From Sipunculus nudus (lineage: Eukaryota > Annelida > Sipuncula > Golfingiida > Sipunculidae), in NCBI GenBank assembly GCA_026874595.1, contig CM049322.1:10247400-10311399 (forward strand): a stretch of 64,000 nucleotides of DNA. Reading direction: 5' to 3'. A program made the position numbers and the translations under genes. This document shows, piece after piece, positions 23,978 through 35,689 of the stretch; the stretch's first letter is position 1, and every line of letters begins with the position of its first letter. The notes under the pieces were generated by a model. That model worked only from the letters and a program-made list of their open reading frames with translations. It was not told where the DNA came from and made no database searches.

Positions 23978-25056
23978 ATGAAAATGAAGGTCTCCAAGAT
24001 ATTGCTGTTGGTTGCGCTGTCGCTCTCAATAGGTGTGCCATTTAATTTTTGCCTATGATTTTACAATCTTAGCAGATATACGATGATGTTAATTTCTCAA
24101 CACTCCTGTATCATATAAAATATTTTTATATCCTTGATAATGCCATTTACAATAACATGATAAAGTGCGTGATGGTTTCTTAATATTATCGATCTACCAT
24201 TTGACAAAATGAGGAAACACAAGGAAAATTAAATCTTAAATCCGATTAAAGCGGTGAAATTGTTAGAATTCGCTTAACTTGTCAGGGTTATTAAAAAATG
24301 CAAATTTACAAATTAACGTAACAAGTTAAGTGGTATGTACTTGTTATCAGGGATGTGCTATTTAAGGGTCATCTGTACATGTTTAGCCTTTCAGAGAACT
24401 TTTTAGTCGAAGAAGGTAACAATGTCTGTTTCATTTATACGATCATTGTTAAGTATAGTATCCAGTTTCTTTGGATTTGTGAATGGATTAACAATTCACT
24501 TTAAGAAATATTTCAAATACTTTTAAAATGTATATACATAAACAGGAAATGCATACTTAACAACTGTGAATTGTTTTATATTTACATATTGTTATTTATA
24601 TATTGCTAACTGAAAGAGTCCCGTATTTTTTCAGGATTCGTTTATCCCTCTGGGTATCACTTCCGCTACCACCAGGGGCAGGAGAAATTTACACCTTCTT
24701 GCTACAGGTTCGTTTCTCAGCCTTCCTCTTGGACAAAGGCAATGCAGTTCTGCCATAATGATGGTGCTCACCTCGTAACCATCGAGACCATTGGTGAAGA
24801 TAAATACCTCAAACAGATCATCGAACGCTACTACAGAAAGGATCACTGGCTAGGCGGGAATGACTTAGGTCATGAGGGAGACTGGCGCTGGGAATCCAAT
24901 CGCAAAGAACTGTCGTACCAAAACTGGGGCTCAGGTCAACCAAATAATTATTCTGGAAACGAGCATTGTCTTGAACTTCGGAAAAAAGTTGACTTCAAAT
25001 GGAATGACGACAACTGTGCCAACCAGAATCCCTTCATTTGCGAGAAGGCTTGTTAG
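23978..25056 (+). CDS. secreted perlucin-like C-type lectin
   Basis: Coding joins 23,978-24,032 and 24,635-25,056 (donor ATAG|GTGTGC, acceptor TTTTTCAG|GATTCG, phase 1), giving 158 residues. Residues 1-18 (MKMKVSKILLLVALSLSI) form a signal peptide, so the protein is secreted. The rest is one CTLD. Cysteines are at 41, 58, 130, 146, 154 and 158. WLGG is at 90-93, QPN at 120-122, E128 precedes C130, and WND is at 141-143, so all expected calcium-site-2 ligands are present. QPN is close to the QPD of galactose-type lectins and the QPD-type of perlucins. EHCLELR plus FICEK strongly resembles molluscan perlucin. The first CTLD cysteine lacks an upstream partner; the extra C-terminal Cys158 may pair instead. 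A sequon NYS (123-125) follows QPN directly. The start is the first ATG after the acceptor; Met3 is an alternative. It is the only intact lectin in the duplicated array. Function (innate recognition or shell matrix) is inferred. Confidence 0.93.
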
Positions 25057-25190
25057 ACATGGAGACACCGGGTTTGGAAAACAAAAAAAATCACTGACAT
25101 GATTAAGATGAATGCAGCACATGGGGCTAATTTTAATGCAGTGCACCCATCAAACTTGTCTCTTTCATGTATTTATGGATCAGGAATATG

Positions 25191-25196
25191 AGTAAA
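25191..25196 (+). terminator. variant polyadenylation signal AGTAAA
   Basis: Aligning the 3' flank with the two relics puts ATATGAGTAAAATTAATGC where they have ATGCTGAATAAA. AGTAAA is a known weaker variant of the signal. No AATAAA occurs in the next few hundred bases on this strand. Confidence 0.4.
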
Positions 25197-25209
25197 ATTA
25201 ATGCAATCA

Positions 25210-26330
25210 ACCCATGCGACTTCTCTTTAATGTGTTTCTGTACCAGGTATAAAAGTGCAAAATTGTTTCCGAGTTGAAACATTTTTTGGTTAATATATGA
25301 GACCCAAGCAAATTTTCATTCATAATGACAATATGAAAAGGTGGAAAAATATCCGTTTTGGGGGCATAATATGGCTCAATCGAATTCTTGGCCTATCCTA
25401 TCATATGGTTTATGTCATTTGACGAAATATAAACGACCTTGAGTGGAAAAAGAGCAGTTTGCAAGGGTAAACTATTTACAATGTAAAACTATACTGCCCC
25501 AGTGCAGTCCGTGTGCCCATATGCATACACAGCTGCTGTAGGTAACTGCACACATAGAGTATATAGCACCTGACACATTTAAACTGGAGGTTGGTGTCTG
25601 TCGCGAAGGGTGCCAATGCCGCATGTAAATAACAATTAATCAGTACGTATATTGCCCTACCCGAGTGCAGGATTTGGGCTATCGTAACGCGCGAGAAGCT
25701 AACGGGGAAAGTACTAGTTACGTGTCCATAGCATGCCCTGTACAGAGGTGGCAACGGGTGTCAACTCGTGACCCATACACACAAGCAGATTTCGGTCCGA
25801 AGACTTGAGTTCCGCTTTTTTTTATTTAGTCTGTAGTGATAGCCTGGCTTAATTACTGATACTTTACCTGATGTCGGGGAGAAATAGAGCTTCCTCCTGT
25901 TCTCGCCGATTAATACACAAGGCCTTAATGAGGTTTTAATGAGATCCTCTGTGTGTACAGCCCAAAGGGCAGATTAGCGCCATAATTGTGAAACTAGGGG
26001 TAATATATAGGACTATGCAACAGCTTGTATCTTCAGGGTCTTAGGCATTGTGTTATTAATCATTGATATTTGATATTGTTTTCCAATTATTCGGGATCAG
26101 ATTTAAAAATTGATCAATCTCTACATAAGTTTATTAAAGTATGATCTGTGACGAATAACATTTTAGAGAGCAACGATTATAAATAATCACTGGCAATGAT
26201 TTAAACTGCCCTTTATTTTTTCAATGAGAAAAATGATATAAACATAGAGAATATAGGGTGAAACATATTTAAGCTAATTCTGTTAATTTGCTACATATAT
26301 TGCTACTGCATAATAATTCCATTAAATTTT
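25210..26330. other. no gene seen
   Basis: No splice-bordered frame or known domain. The part around 25,500-25,980 is GC-richer, has several TATA-free unique stretches and may be an old repeat, but nothing identifies it. Confidence 0.6.
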
Positions 26331-26336
26331 GAAAAT

Positions 26337-27740
26337 CATGGTTAACATTTGATACAGGTAATTATATACATCCATGACTAACACAGTTTCCATAAAATGT
26401 AATTTTTCATAAGAAGTTTTCCAAAATGTAAAAAAAAAAATCTTTTAATGGTTATGAAACAGATCAAATTAAGTCACAAATGCGTGTTATGGTATAGGCC
26501 TACAATGCTACACCAATAATATTATTATAGGATGACTGTTTGTTCTTGTTGGCGACGTCAAAGCAGTGTTCAAGGCTGATATACACACAACTCGATTCAT
26601 ACTGCCATTCATGGAATATCAAAATCATTTGGCACAGCAATTGTTGGTATATCAACTCAGTAAGGTGCCAAGTCTAGTTACAATGCCGCAGAAAGAACAC
26701 CCATCAAACAGACGTATAGAAATAGGTAAATTAGTCAATTAAGAGTGCCATTTATAAAATGCCCTGAGTCCTGACGTTGTTTTCATAGTGTAGAACCCGC
26801 TTTAAATGTTTAACAAGCACTCAGGAAGTCTCGGGATAGCATATTGTAAGGCATTGCATAAAAAAAAGATAAGAATATTTCTTAGATTCGTCATCAAATC
26901 GAAATGACGAGTATTGAATCATGGTGTTTCATAGTGAGCAAACCAACATGTGTAAGCTTTGTGACATTTGCGTCGTTCCGCGCGGTGTCTTATGTATAGA
27001 TTGTGCCATCCCTCCGTGAGCGTACAGCGCAAGGTAGGTTATGGTTAACATTTGATACCGGTAATTATATACATCCATGACTGACACAGTTTCCATAAAA
27101 TGTTATTTTTCATAAGAAGTTTTCCAAAATGTAAAAAAAAAATATTGTAATGTTTATGAAACAGATCAAATTAAGTCACAAATGTGTGTTATGTTATAGG
27201 CCTACAATGCTACACCAATAATATTATTATAGGATGACTGGCTGTTCCTGTTGGCGACGTCAAAGCAGTGTTCAAGGCTGATATACACACAACTCGATTC
27301 ATACTGCCATTCATGGAATATCAAAATCATTTGGCACAGCGATTGTTGGTATATCAACTCAGTAAGGTGCCAAGTCTAGGTACAATGCCGCAGAAAGAAC
27401 ACCCACCAAACAGAAGTATAAATATAGGTAAATTAGTCAATTAAGAGTGCCATTCATGAAATGCCCTGAGTCCTGACTTTGTTTTCATAGTGTAGAACCC
27501 GCTTCAAATGTTTAACAAGCACTCAGGAAGTCTCGGGATAGCATATTGTAAGGCATTACATAAAAAAGATAAGAATATTTCTAAGATTCGTCATCAAATC
27601 GAAATGACGAGTATTGAATCACGGTGTTTTTAAGCGAGCAAACCAACAACAGTAAACTTTGTGACATTTGCGTCGTTCCGCGCGGTGTCTTATGTATAGA
27701 TTTGTGCCATCCCTCCGTGAGCGTACAGCGCAATGTAGCC
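26337..27740 (+). repeat. near-identical ~705-bp tandem duplication
   Basis: Copy 1 is about 26,337-27,041 and copy 2 about 27,042-27,740. Both begin TTAACATTTGATAC.GGTAAT and end CCTCCGTGAGCGTACAGCGC. They differ by scattered substitutions and small indels (for example poly-A length, ATGTGTAAGCTT against CAACAGTAAACTT), so the event is much younger than the lectin-region duplication. No conserved open frame spans either copy. Confidence 0.93.
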
Positions 27741-27959
27741 TGGGAACCATGGTTCTTGTTATCAGCCATGACTCAGTCGGACATAGACGGTTATTTATGC
27801 ACGCTATTTTATCGCCTATAACTTTACTTAGCTTTATATAATTTTATAAGGCAACATCTGGCTCTATGGTTGTCGGCAAAGGCCCCCTTGTCCAGAACTC
27901 AAGATAACGTTATAAGAAACCATCATGGTAAGAACATGTTCAATATATATTTATAGAAT

Positions 27960-28260
27960 TCTGTCATTCCGAGTTTTGACCACTCCTTGTGGGAAGGCCT
28001 TCTTAAGCTTTTGTTGTCGTAACGACCTTGTGGGAAGTACTTGTTACGCCGTTGTTTTTTTTTGTCGACCTTGTGGGCAGAACTTCCTGCGTCCAATCAA
28101 ATTCACTTTGTGGGACGTTAGTGTTGTGCACATGCGTCATATAACAAAAGTGCTTCCGGGTCAAAACAATAGTATGCAGTTTCGCCATCTGGCATAGGTT
28201 TTTAATTAAAATTGTTGTGAGAAATTTTGTGGGCAGTTTTTCTGGGGGACCTTTTTTATG
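27960..28260. repeat. degenerate CCTTGTGGG short repeats
   Basis: (C/A)CTTGTGGGAAG or a close variant occurs at about 27,984, 28,025, 28,066 and 28,106, and TTTTGTGGGCAG at about 28,224, at irregular ~40-bp spacing. No gene recognised. Confidence 0.5.
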
Positions 28261-28358
28261 CATTTTACAAACAGGGAAGTCATTTAAAACAGACATGGTT
28301 TGTCAACGAGGTTCTCAGGATGACCAAACTGCCGCTGCCGGTAAACCGGGTGAGATAA

Positions 28359-28361
<3 letters not shown>

Positions 28362-28416
<55 letters not shown>

Positions 28417-28480
28417 GTATATGTGTATATGTATATATATACATATGTATATATATATATATACATACATATGTATATAT
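28362..28480. repeat. (AT)n with TATG/ACATAC interruptions
   Basis: Long AT tract directly left of the GCAACCATCGGGGGAC terminus. The open frames on both strands are repeat artefacts. Confidence 0.96.
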
Positions 28481-28509
28481 ATATTTCTTTATTGCAACCA
28501 TCGGGGGAC

Positions 28510-29330
28510 AAAACACCGACTATCGGGGGACCAAAGACTATCGGGAGACCGAACAGCGGTCCCCCGATAGTTTTTAAAACTTTTATACATTATTTGAGAA
28601 GCATTTTGTAATTCTCCCTGGTCATCATGCCTGCAAGGACAAGATACAGTTATAAGAATTAAATGAAAGAAGTCCCATTTGTCTTCCCATTTTGATGATA
28701 GTTTTCTTTTTTTCCGTTGGTCCCCTGATAGTCGTTTTTTGTCTTTGTGAAATTTCTTTGTAACCATATATAACTTAATTAAAAAATCGATATATTGGTT
28801 TGTTTTGTGACTTTTAACAAGTTAACCCTAAAAAATATTTAAGAAAAATATTAAATTGTAGATTTTTAAACAAATCGTTGTTAAAGCCACCGTTAGGATT
28901 TTTGCTGATTTTATTTGCATATAACCGACTTACGGGGGACCAAATACTATTGGTGGACCGAACAGTGGTCCCCCGATAGTATTTTTCGCAAAATTCACAA
29001 TATCTGTTAATTATTCTGCAAAAGTCCGTGGTAATTAAGTTTCAGAAGACATCTTGCAACAACTTACAGTTGTCTCCTCCTTTTTATGATAATTTTTATT
29101 TGTTTGCACTGGTCCCCCTCTCTCTGTGATATTTTCCATGTGACCATATTCATTATATTATGAAACTGATAGACAGGTTAATTTTATGTCTTTTGACGAG
29201 TATCTTACCTCAAAATACTGAGAACAGTAAATATACGATTTTTGGGAAGGTAAAAGTTCAAGCACCGTTAGCATAATTGCTATTTTTATTTGTATATAAC
29301 CGACTATCGGGAGACCGCCAACTGAGAAAC
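28510..29330 (+). repeat. ~390-bp tandem units with CGACTATCGGGGGACC
   Basis: Unit starts at about 28,517, 28,926 and 29,303 share ATATAACCGAC(TAT/TTA)CGGG. Two units continue with ACCGAACAG.GGTCCCCCGATAG, and all have AACCATAT/GACCATAT.ATTA-type and CACCGTTAG landmarks. Non-coding. Confidence 0.75.
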
Positions 29331-29439
29331 TGTGATAAATTGTATCAATTTTTATTTTTAAAAATCCCGACACTTCTTGCGACAGTTATTTTAATTTTTA
29401 TTTCTTCTGGTCCATTTAGTTTGTAATTTGATATGTTTA

Positions 29440-30110
29440 CTGAATCAGTAAGAGGCAAGACCTGATTAGATTTTGAGAGTTGTCTCTAAAGCTTAATTAT
29501 GCTAATTAGCTTATCGAGCAGTTTTCTTTGCGATCGCGCTTTCGACATGACCGTAAATGTGATGTGTACAAAACTTTTTTAGATACCTTGAGAGTACCCC
29601 TCTGAGTTGATTAACTTTTGGGGTCAATCTGTGCATATTAAGTAGGTCATTTGCATAATTATGTAAATCAGCCATGTGTAAATTTTTAATTTTACCAAAT
29701 TCTCAAATCTATCCATTACATGTTTGAACATGTGGCACTTTTTCATTGAGGACCAGATTCTAATGAAAACTAATGAACTCATTTGCATATGTATGCCTAA
29801 TTTGCTTAAGTATACCTATTCTCGTATTAATTACCTTCCCACATGTATTATCTTGCGACCTTGATAAGTCAAGTTCTGCAGGGCCAATCAGGCGGTAACT
29901 TCATACGTGTACTTACCAAGTAAGAGGCAAGACCAGATTTGATTCCAAGAGTTGTCTCTACAGCTTAATTATTCTAATAAGCCTGAGTCATAACCATATA
30001 TGCGATTTGTACCAAACTATGTAAATACCTTGAGAGTACCGTTCTTACTAGTTGATTAAGTTTTGGGTCAATCTGTGCATGTAAATTAGGTCATTTCCTT
30101 AAAGATGCAA
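29440..30110 (+). repeat. diverged tandem duplication, ~480-bp period
   Basis: AAGTAAGAGGCAAGACC.GATT, GAGTTGTCTCTA.AGCTTAATTAT, ACCTTGAGAGTACC and GGGTCAATCTGTGCAT appear in order at about 29,447-29,650 and again at 29,918-30,095. Non-coding. Confidence 0.8.
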
Positions 30111-30119
30111 ACATTCACA

Positions 30120-32250
30120 TTTAATTAAAAAAACACTACATTGACAGAACACTCCTAGACACCATATATGTCAGTACTTTTCATCAAATCACAATAACTG
30201 GTGTACTACAGACATATTACAACTACCTGGACCCACTGCTCAATAAGCTTTAACAGTCGATTATATATCATCTGATGACTGCTAGTTCAACCATTATGCT
30301 TCATTTTCACAGGTTAGTTCTTGATATAATTAATACTAAACTGAGTTCAGAAATGCTTGTATGCTGGACTGGATCAATCACATTTGTGCAGCTTTTGGTT
30401 AACCTACAACTGACCATATTTCCCATATATTTTGTAAGAATATAGTACCTCAAAATGCTTGGTAGAGTACAGTAATTCACCACTGCTTGACCAGACGGAA
30501 TTATACTTCAAATGGATAGACGCATATACCAAAACTAGAGAGCACTCATAGAGCGCACATCTTTGCCAGCGCCTGGATTTATCCTGTTACAAACTTTCCC
30601 TTTAGTAATTGTCGGTTAACATATTTTATCAACATAATGAAATAAATATGCAGAAATTATAATCAGGCAATAATAATTGCTAAATAATATTACTTAAGGA
30701 CATAATTTTATATCGCCAATCAATGTATCATTACAGGCTTAATTTATTTCATTGCAAACAGGGGAGCAGAGCTATCATATTTATGACAATTGAATTTATA
30801 TTTACTTGAAATAAATATTTCCATCATTTGTTATCACTGGTTGGTATACCACTACCAAAATGATGCGTCTTGTGAGCTCCATACAGGCAGTTTTGAAATA
30901 AATCGGGTTTTTTATTCAACTCTGTGTAACTGAACTATAATCAATTCCACGAAAACATTTGGTTTAGAAAATGGTTTGTAAAATTCTCAGGAATTGTGAA
31001 GAATCTATTATACAGATTTATTTACAGATAAGTTATAAAATTATAGAAATGTTCAAATATTCATTAAAAATGCATGACATTTTAAATGTTTATGAGTGTT
31101 TATATTTCAGTGTTAAGTCAACAATAAACTGCACATGAAGGAATGCATGAAAATAGCTTTTAGACTTGCATAACAAAATAAAATAATGACACATATTATA
31201 TAACATAGGAGTACTATGAAATGTGGTGTGCGTGCAACCTATCCTTAGTGTTCATTATCAATACTGTTTCCATTTTCTATACTGCCTACACATGATAGTG
31301 CTTTATATTTCAGTAGGTTTTTAAAAAAGTTAATAGATTTAGAAATTATATTTAATCCATGCCAAACCAACGAACTCCTACACACCATTACTGACTGTTT
31401 CGGTACATGTGTTCCTATAACTCAAGATTTCTATGACACCTCATGTAGCTAGCTCCACGTGTGAAGGAGAATTATTGAGCTGCTGTCAGCAGGCTGACAA
31501 GAGGTATTGTATCATTGTGAGTGATTCATTGTATTGCAATGTTACAGTTTCTTGCAAAGAGATATCACTCATTATTCCACAAACAGCCAGGAATACAAAT
31601 AGAAGAAACGCCGCAGTTGATTTGCATTAGTTTTTAATGTTGCTAGTTGTACACGTACACACTGACGGACTGAAATTTTATCTAGACATACCCTACCCGA
31701 ATACCAGTACCCAGCAAGCCACTTGACAAGCTGCCCTGGGGCCATGTGTCACTGGCTTGCTTTCTGCTGGCTACCAGCTGACCTCACAGGCTGCCGGTCA
31801 CCAAACCAAGCATCCTTGTTTACAGCCTGATTCACTACAGACAATAACACTACATTGCTGTACAGTGCAGTGGGAATGCGGTGTTTAACAAGACACAGTA
31901 GTCATTTAACCTATAATTATGTGGATTTAAACAAGAAAAGGTCGTTTGCCATAACCTTTATTCGGTAAAAGTACTACACATATTTAAGTAAGCAGAAATT
32001 TTCCCGCATGTTGTTGATAATATTAATAGTTTTGAGTAAAGATTTCAACATTTCGCTTACATTAATTGTCGTAATAATTAAACATATACAGTCCTGTCCA
32101 CTAGCTGGATTCAGCCGACCTGACCACAGACTGACACACCATGGACATTAACAGTAAAATCCCTGACTGACGACCAGACCATTTTCGGGATCACTGAAAA
32201 GGGTCGTGTCAGTCATAGCTTTACCTAATAAAAAATAGGCATATACTAGT
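30120..32250. other. no gene seen
   Basis: AT-rich unique-looking DNA without recognisable exons, domains or tandem repeats. A slightly GC-richer patch at about 31,680-31,850 contains repeated CTGG/CAGC words but no frame worth calling. Confidence 0.6.
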
Positions 32251-32369
32251 ATATTAAACCCTCAATATCGGATCACGGTGGTGAGGGACCTGTAGCATAC
32301 GTAATAAAAGGGTCCTTGAGCCAATATTATTATCTGCAATTTGAGCTTTTTATCCTCTGCATTTTCATG

Positions 32370-32705
32370 AATACTAGTAATGATAAATGAAGGGTAACAT
32401 ATAAAATTATTAATGTAATGCACAGTGATAAGTGAGGGGTAACAAAAACATCGGGTAATGAACAGTGATAAGCGATAGAACCAAAAAATATTCATGTAAT
32501 GAGCAGTGAAATGAATATTAATAAGTGATGGTTAACAAAATTATTCATGTAATTAACAGTGTAATGAACATTGATAAATGATGGATAACAAAAAAATATT
32601 CATGTTATGAGCAGTTTAATGAGCAGTGATAATTGATGGGTAACAAAAATAATTCATGTAATAAACAGTGATATGTATTGGGTAGCTAAAATTAATCATG
32701 TAAGT
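32370..32705 (+). repeat. minisatellite, ~50-70-bp monomers
   Basis: Degenerate repeats of TTCATGTAATGA(A/G)CAGTGATAAGTGATGGGTAACAAAA-type monomers, at least five copies with internal AATGA(A)CAGTG sub-duplications. Open frames here are unlikely to be genes. Confidence 0.9.
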
Positions 32706-33869
32706 ATAAAATAATAAAAAAGTAATAAAAAAGGTGAGGAGAAACAATATGAAGAATAGTTGATGTATATAAGGCTTGAAATTTTGGAGATGTCCAAAAA
32801 TGATATGTTGTAATGTTTCGAGTACAGCACCTCCTAGCCGCTATTATCCGAAAATAAAAAATCTCTTTCGAGCTCCAAGTATTTGACATAAGATGTACTA
32901 GTTTCAAAAGGATTGATGCAAACATGTCGCCTGTAGATCGATATATGTAAGATGCAAGTACCAGCAAGCCGACGAAATTGAGGACAACTGACAAACTGAC
33001 ACCCTTACTGACAACATGATACAAGATGGAGAAGACACAGAGAAAGAAATTGAGCCTTACATTGTAAAGATATAATACTAATATTGACACACGTGTGACG
33101 AATATAAAATGTTGACGTTTTTGATGAGCTTGACCTTAACCTTTGTTCTATACTCACTAAAAACCATAGGCTCCGAGGACTTTTAACTATCAATCAACTG
33201 TGTAAGTTTGAAAGCGATTCCTGCAAAATTGTGGCTTGTAGAGTGTTGATAAACAGACAGACAGACGAACAGACAAACAGACAGACAGTCATACGTGACT
33301 GACCAACATGCTTGCCGAAATCGAAGATTCCGGCCAGCAATTAATAAACGCAGACAATCATATAAACCCCGGTTTAATTGAGATTGATTTAAATGAGATA
33401 ATCTCTGTTCAATCATCGTATCAGATATAAAGATAAATAATTAACCCAAGGACGCAAATAAACTCATGGCTCTCTGGCTCTTTCCCTCTTTTTCAACCGA
33501 AACAAAAGTAATCCAAATAGCATCTATAATGACAAACATGACAATAACTACAAAATTATTGTTATATGAAGAAAAATAGCATTAATGTCTAATAATAAGA
33601 AATGGGAAATGACACATTCGTTTCTTGTTTTTTTTTTTGTTTGTTATATAAATCGACTAGCGGACGATCTCCAGACCCTACATTAAGCGATAGGGGCCGA
33701 GCGAACAGGGAATGACACAACAGTCCTCAAAACAATAGTTCACCTTTTATTTAATATGATAAACATGGTTTTATGTTGGTTCCCGGGTAGTTCACCTTGT
33801 ATAATATAAATGGTTATCCGATGGCGTATTTGTCCCCTAATTGTTCACCATTTATGTGATTCAGTCTCC

Positions 33870-34000
33870 TGGGAGTATGGTAGTCCCCTGATAGTTAATC
33901 TTATATGATATATGGTCTCCAGATAGTGTGGTGGTCCCCTGATAGTTAATCTTATATGATATATGGTCCCCCGATAGTTCTTCTGGTCTCCCGATGGTAA
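33870..34000 (+). repeat. ~54-bp tandem repeat
   Basis: GTCCCCTGATAGTTAATCTTATATGATATATGGTC occurs twice at ~54-bp spacing, with GTCCCCCGATAG and GTCTCCCGATGG variants next. Part of the GACTATCGGGGGACC repeat family. Confidence 0.85.
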
Positions 34001-34371
34001 ACGTGTTGTATATTATTAGTTTAGATAATTTTACCAAGAACACAAACTTAGGGTTACATCCTGGATTCGATTAATTGTCCATATGAAAACTAAAATAAAC
34101 TCTGGGACGTAATATGATAAACGACTATATGGGGACCGGGATCGGTCTCCTGAAGGTTGCAATTTTATGTAAAAAAGCACGATGACTATCGGGGGACCAG
34201 AAAAATATACAATACTCACGTAAATAAGAAATTGAGAAAAATTAAATCAAGAATAATACTTTTATGAATGATTAATTGATAATGGAGCAATTTGCAATTA
34301 CTTTGAACTGAAAATAATGAAATTGATCCGGTCCCCTGATAGTCGTGGTCCCCCCATGGTTGCATTTATAA

Positions 34372-34372
<1 letters not shown>

Positions 34373-34423
<51 letters not shown>

Positions 34424-34424
34424 A
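34373..34424. repeat. (AT)n-(GT)n microsatellite
   Basis: AT tract then GTGTGTGTGT, directly right of the inverted terminus at 34,368. Confidence 0.95.
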
Positions 34425-34489
34425 AAATCCGCTGTCGGAACTGATATGTAAAGATGTAATGGGCAATTATTTCCTTCGCCAAGCCTAAC

Positions 34490-35100
34490 GGCGGGGGTTA
34501 TGTTTTTGGTAGCGGCTAATTGTCTGCTAGTCTATTGGCATGTTAGCTCGGAAATGATACAAAGAACAATTGATTAAATTCTGGGGGCGATCCATGTGTA
34601 ACTATGGAATGCGCTCTAGTGTTTCATGGGGGGGGGGGGGATCTATTGCATATGCGTTAACATAGGGACGTAGCAGGTGACGATATGGCCATATTAGAAG
34701 TGCGAGTACTGACGTCATAGAGGATAATGACGTCATTTCTCGTGTACGTGCCGTTTTCCTGAAAAAGTTCAGGAAACGAACGTACAGCATGTGGGCCATG
34801 ATTGTTTTTCGTTGTTTTATAGTATTGGATAATATATATTATATATATTGAATAAGAAAGTAAATGACTTAAGCCCCACCTACACCCCCCCCCCCCCCCA
34901 CTCCACCACAACCCCGACGGGATATTGGCCCCCAAAACCCGACTTTGTCGAGCCCGAGATATAAGTCTGTTGGAGAACGTTTTTTTTTACCTTAGACCTA
35001 GAAATCCCCCTTTTCAACGTCACCTGTTGGTGGACGGTTGACACCTTTCAAAGGCATTTAGCAATAAAATCTTATTATTTTCTTGCTAAGTATATACGGT
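34490..35100 (-). mobile_element. inverted relative of the 2,590-3,215 dispersed repeat
   Basis: On the minus strand it follows the same landmark order as 2,590-3,215 and includes a poly-C/poly-G pair (34,629 and 34,888) and GACGTCA boxes (CAGTACTCGCACTTC context). Non-coding. Confidence 0.8.
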
Positions 35101-35689
35101 ATTATCATGTTCATTCAACTATTTTGAAAAAAAACCATCTTAAAATTGAATTAATGAATTAAATGTGATCACAACCTCTTATGTATGAGATAGAAAAATG
35201 CAATAACGCAGTATTTTGACAATATACGTGAAATTTGGTACAGCCAGGCATAAAATATACCGTATATCCAATACATAAAAATAAGTTAACATACATTTCA
35301 TAATTTTAGGAAAACCTACATAATTGTTGACATGACGTGATTACCATATTTTTTAAAGTCCTGATAACTGGCAGAAGTGGGTTTCAAGTGGTGCCCTTAT
35401 AATTTTAGGTATTTGATTTGCATGATAATATTGTTGTGCAAGAATCAATGAAATATATATTAGCAGGTTAATGTGCATTTATAATGCATTTAACTGATAT
35501 TTCATTTGTATCCCAACAGTATGTTTGGTTATTTCATTACAAATGGACTTCTTTATATTTTATGAATAAACGGTAAACATACATTTTCTCCACTTATGAG
35601 TAGCCTTTTCACGTGCAGACGTAGCATTGACTGTAAGATGTTCAAAACTTAACTAAAACAAAACACTGTTTCGTTCATGTTCTTGCAGC

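Larger units (their letters stand above)
28494..34368. mobile_element. repeat complex with inverted termini carrying a GACTATCGGGGGACC box
   Basis: The left end (about 28,494-28,536) has TTGCAACCATCGGGGGAC then ACCGACTATCGGGGGACCA. The reverse complement of 34,330-34,368 has ATGCAACCATGGGGGGACC then ACGACTATCAGGGGACC. Both ends abut AT tracts. Boxes of TATCGGGGGACC or its complement cluster at 28,510-29,310 and 33,870-34,340 and are absent between. No transposase was found in the ~5.9 kb. This could be one large foldback-type element or two opposed relatives; the sequence alone does not decide. Confidence 0.55.

Noticed and set aside
28217-28570. 117-codon plus-strand frame
   Set aside because: Most of it is the AT tract and the end of a repeat; no domain, no splice support.
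32692-33090. 132-codon hydrophobic minus-strand frame
   Set aside because: Overlaps the minisatellite edge and is low-complexity hydrophobic; typical of AT-rich noise.
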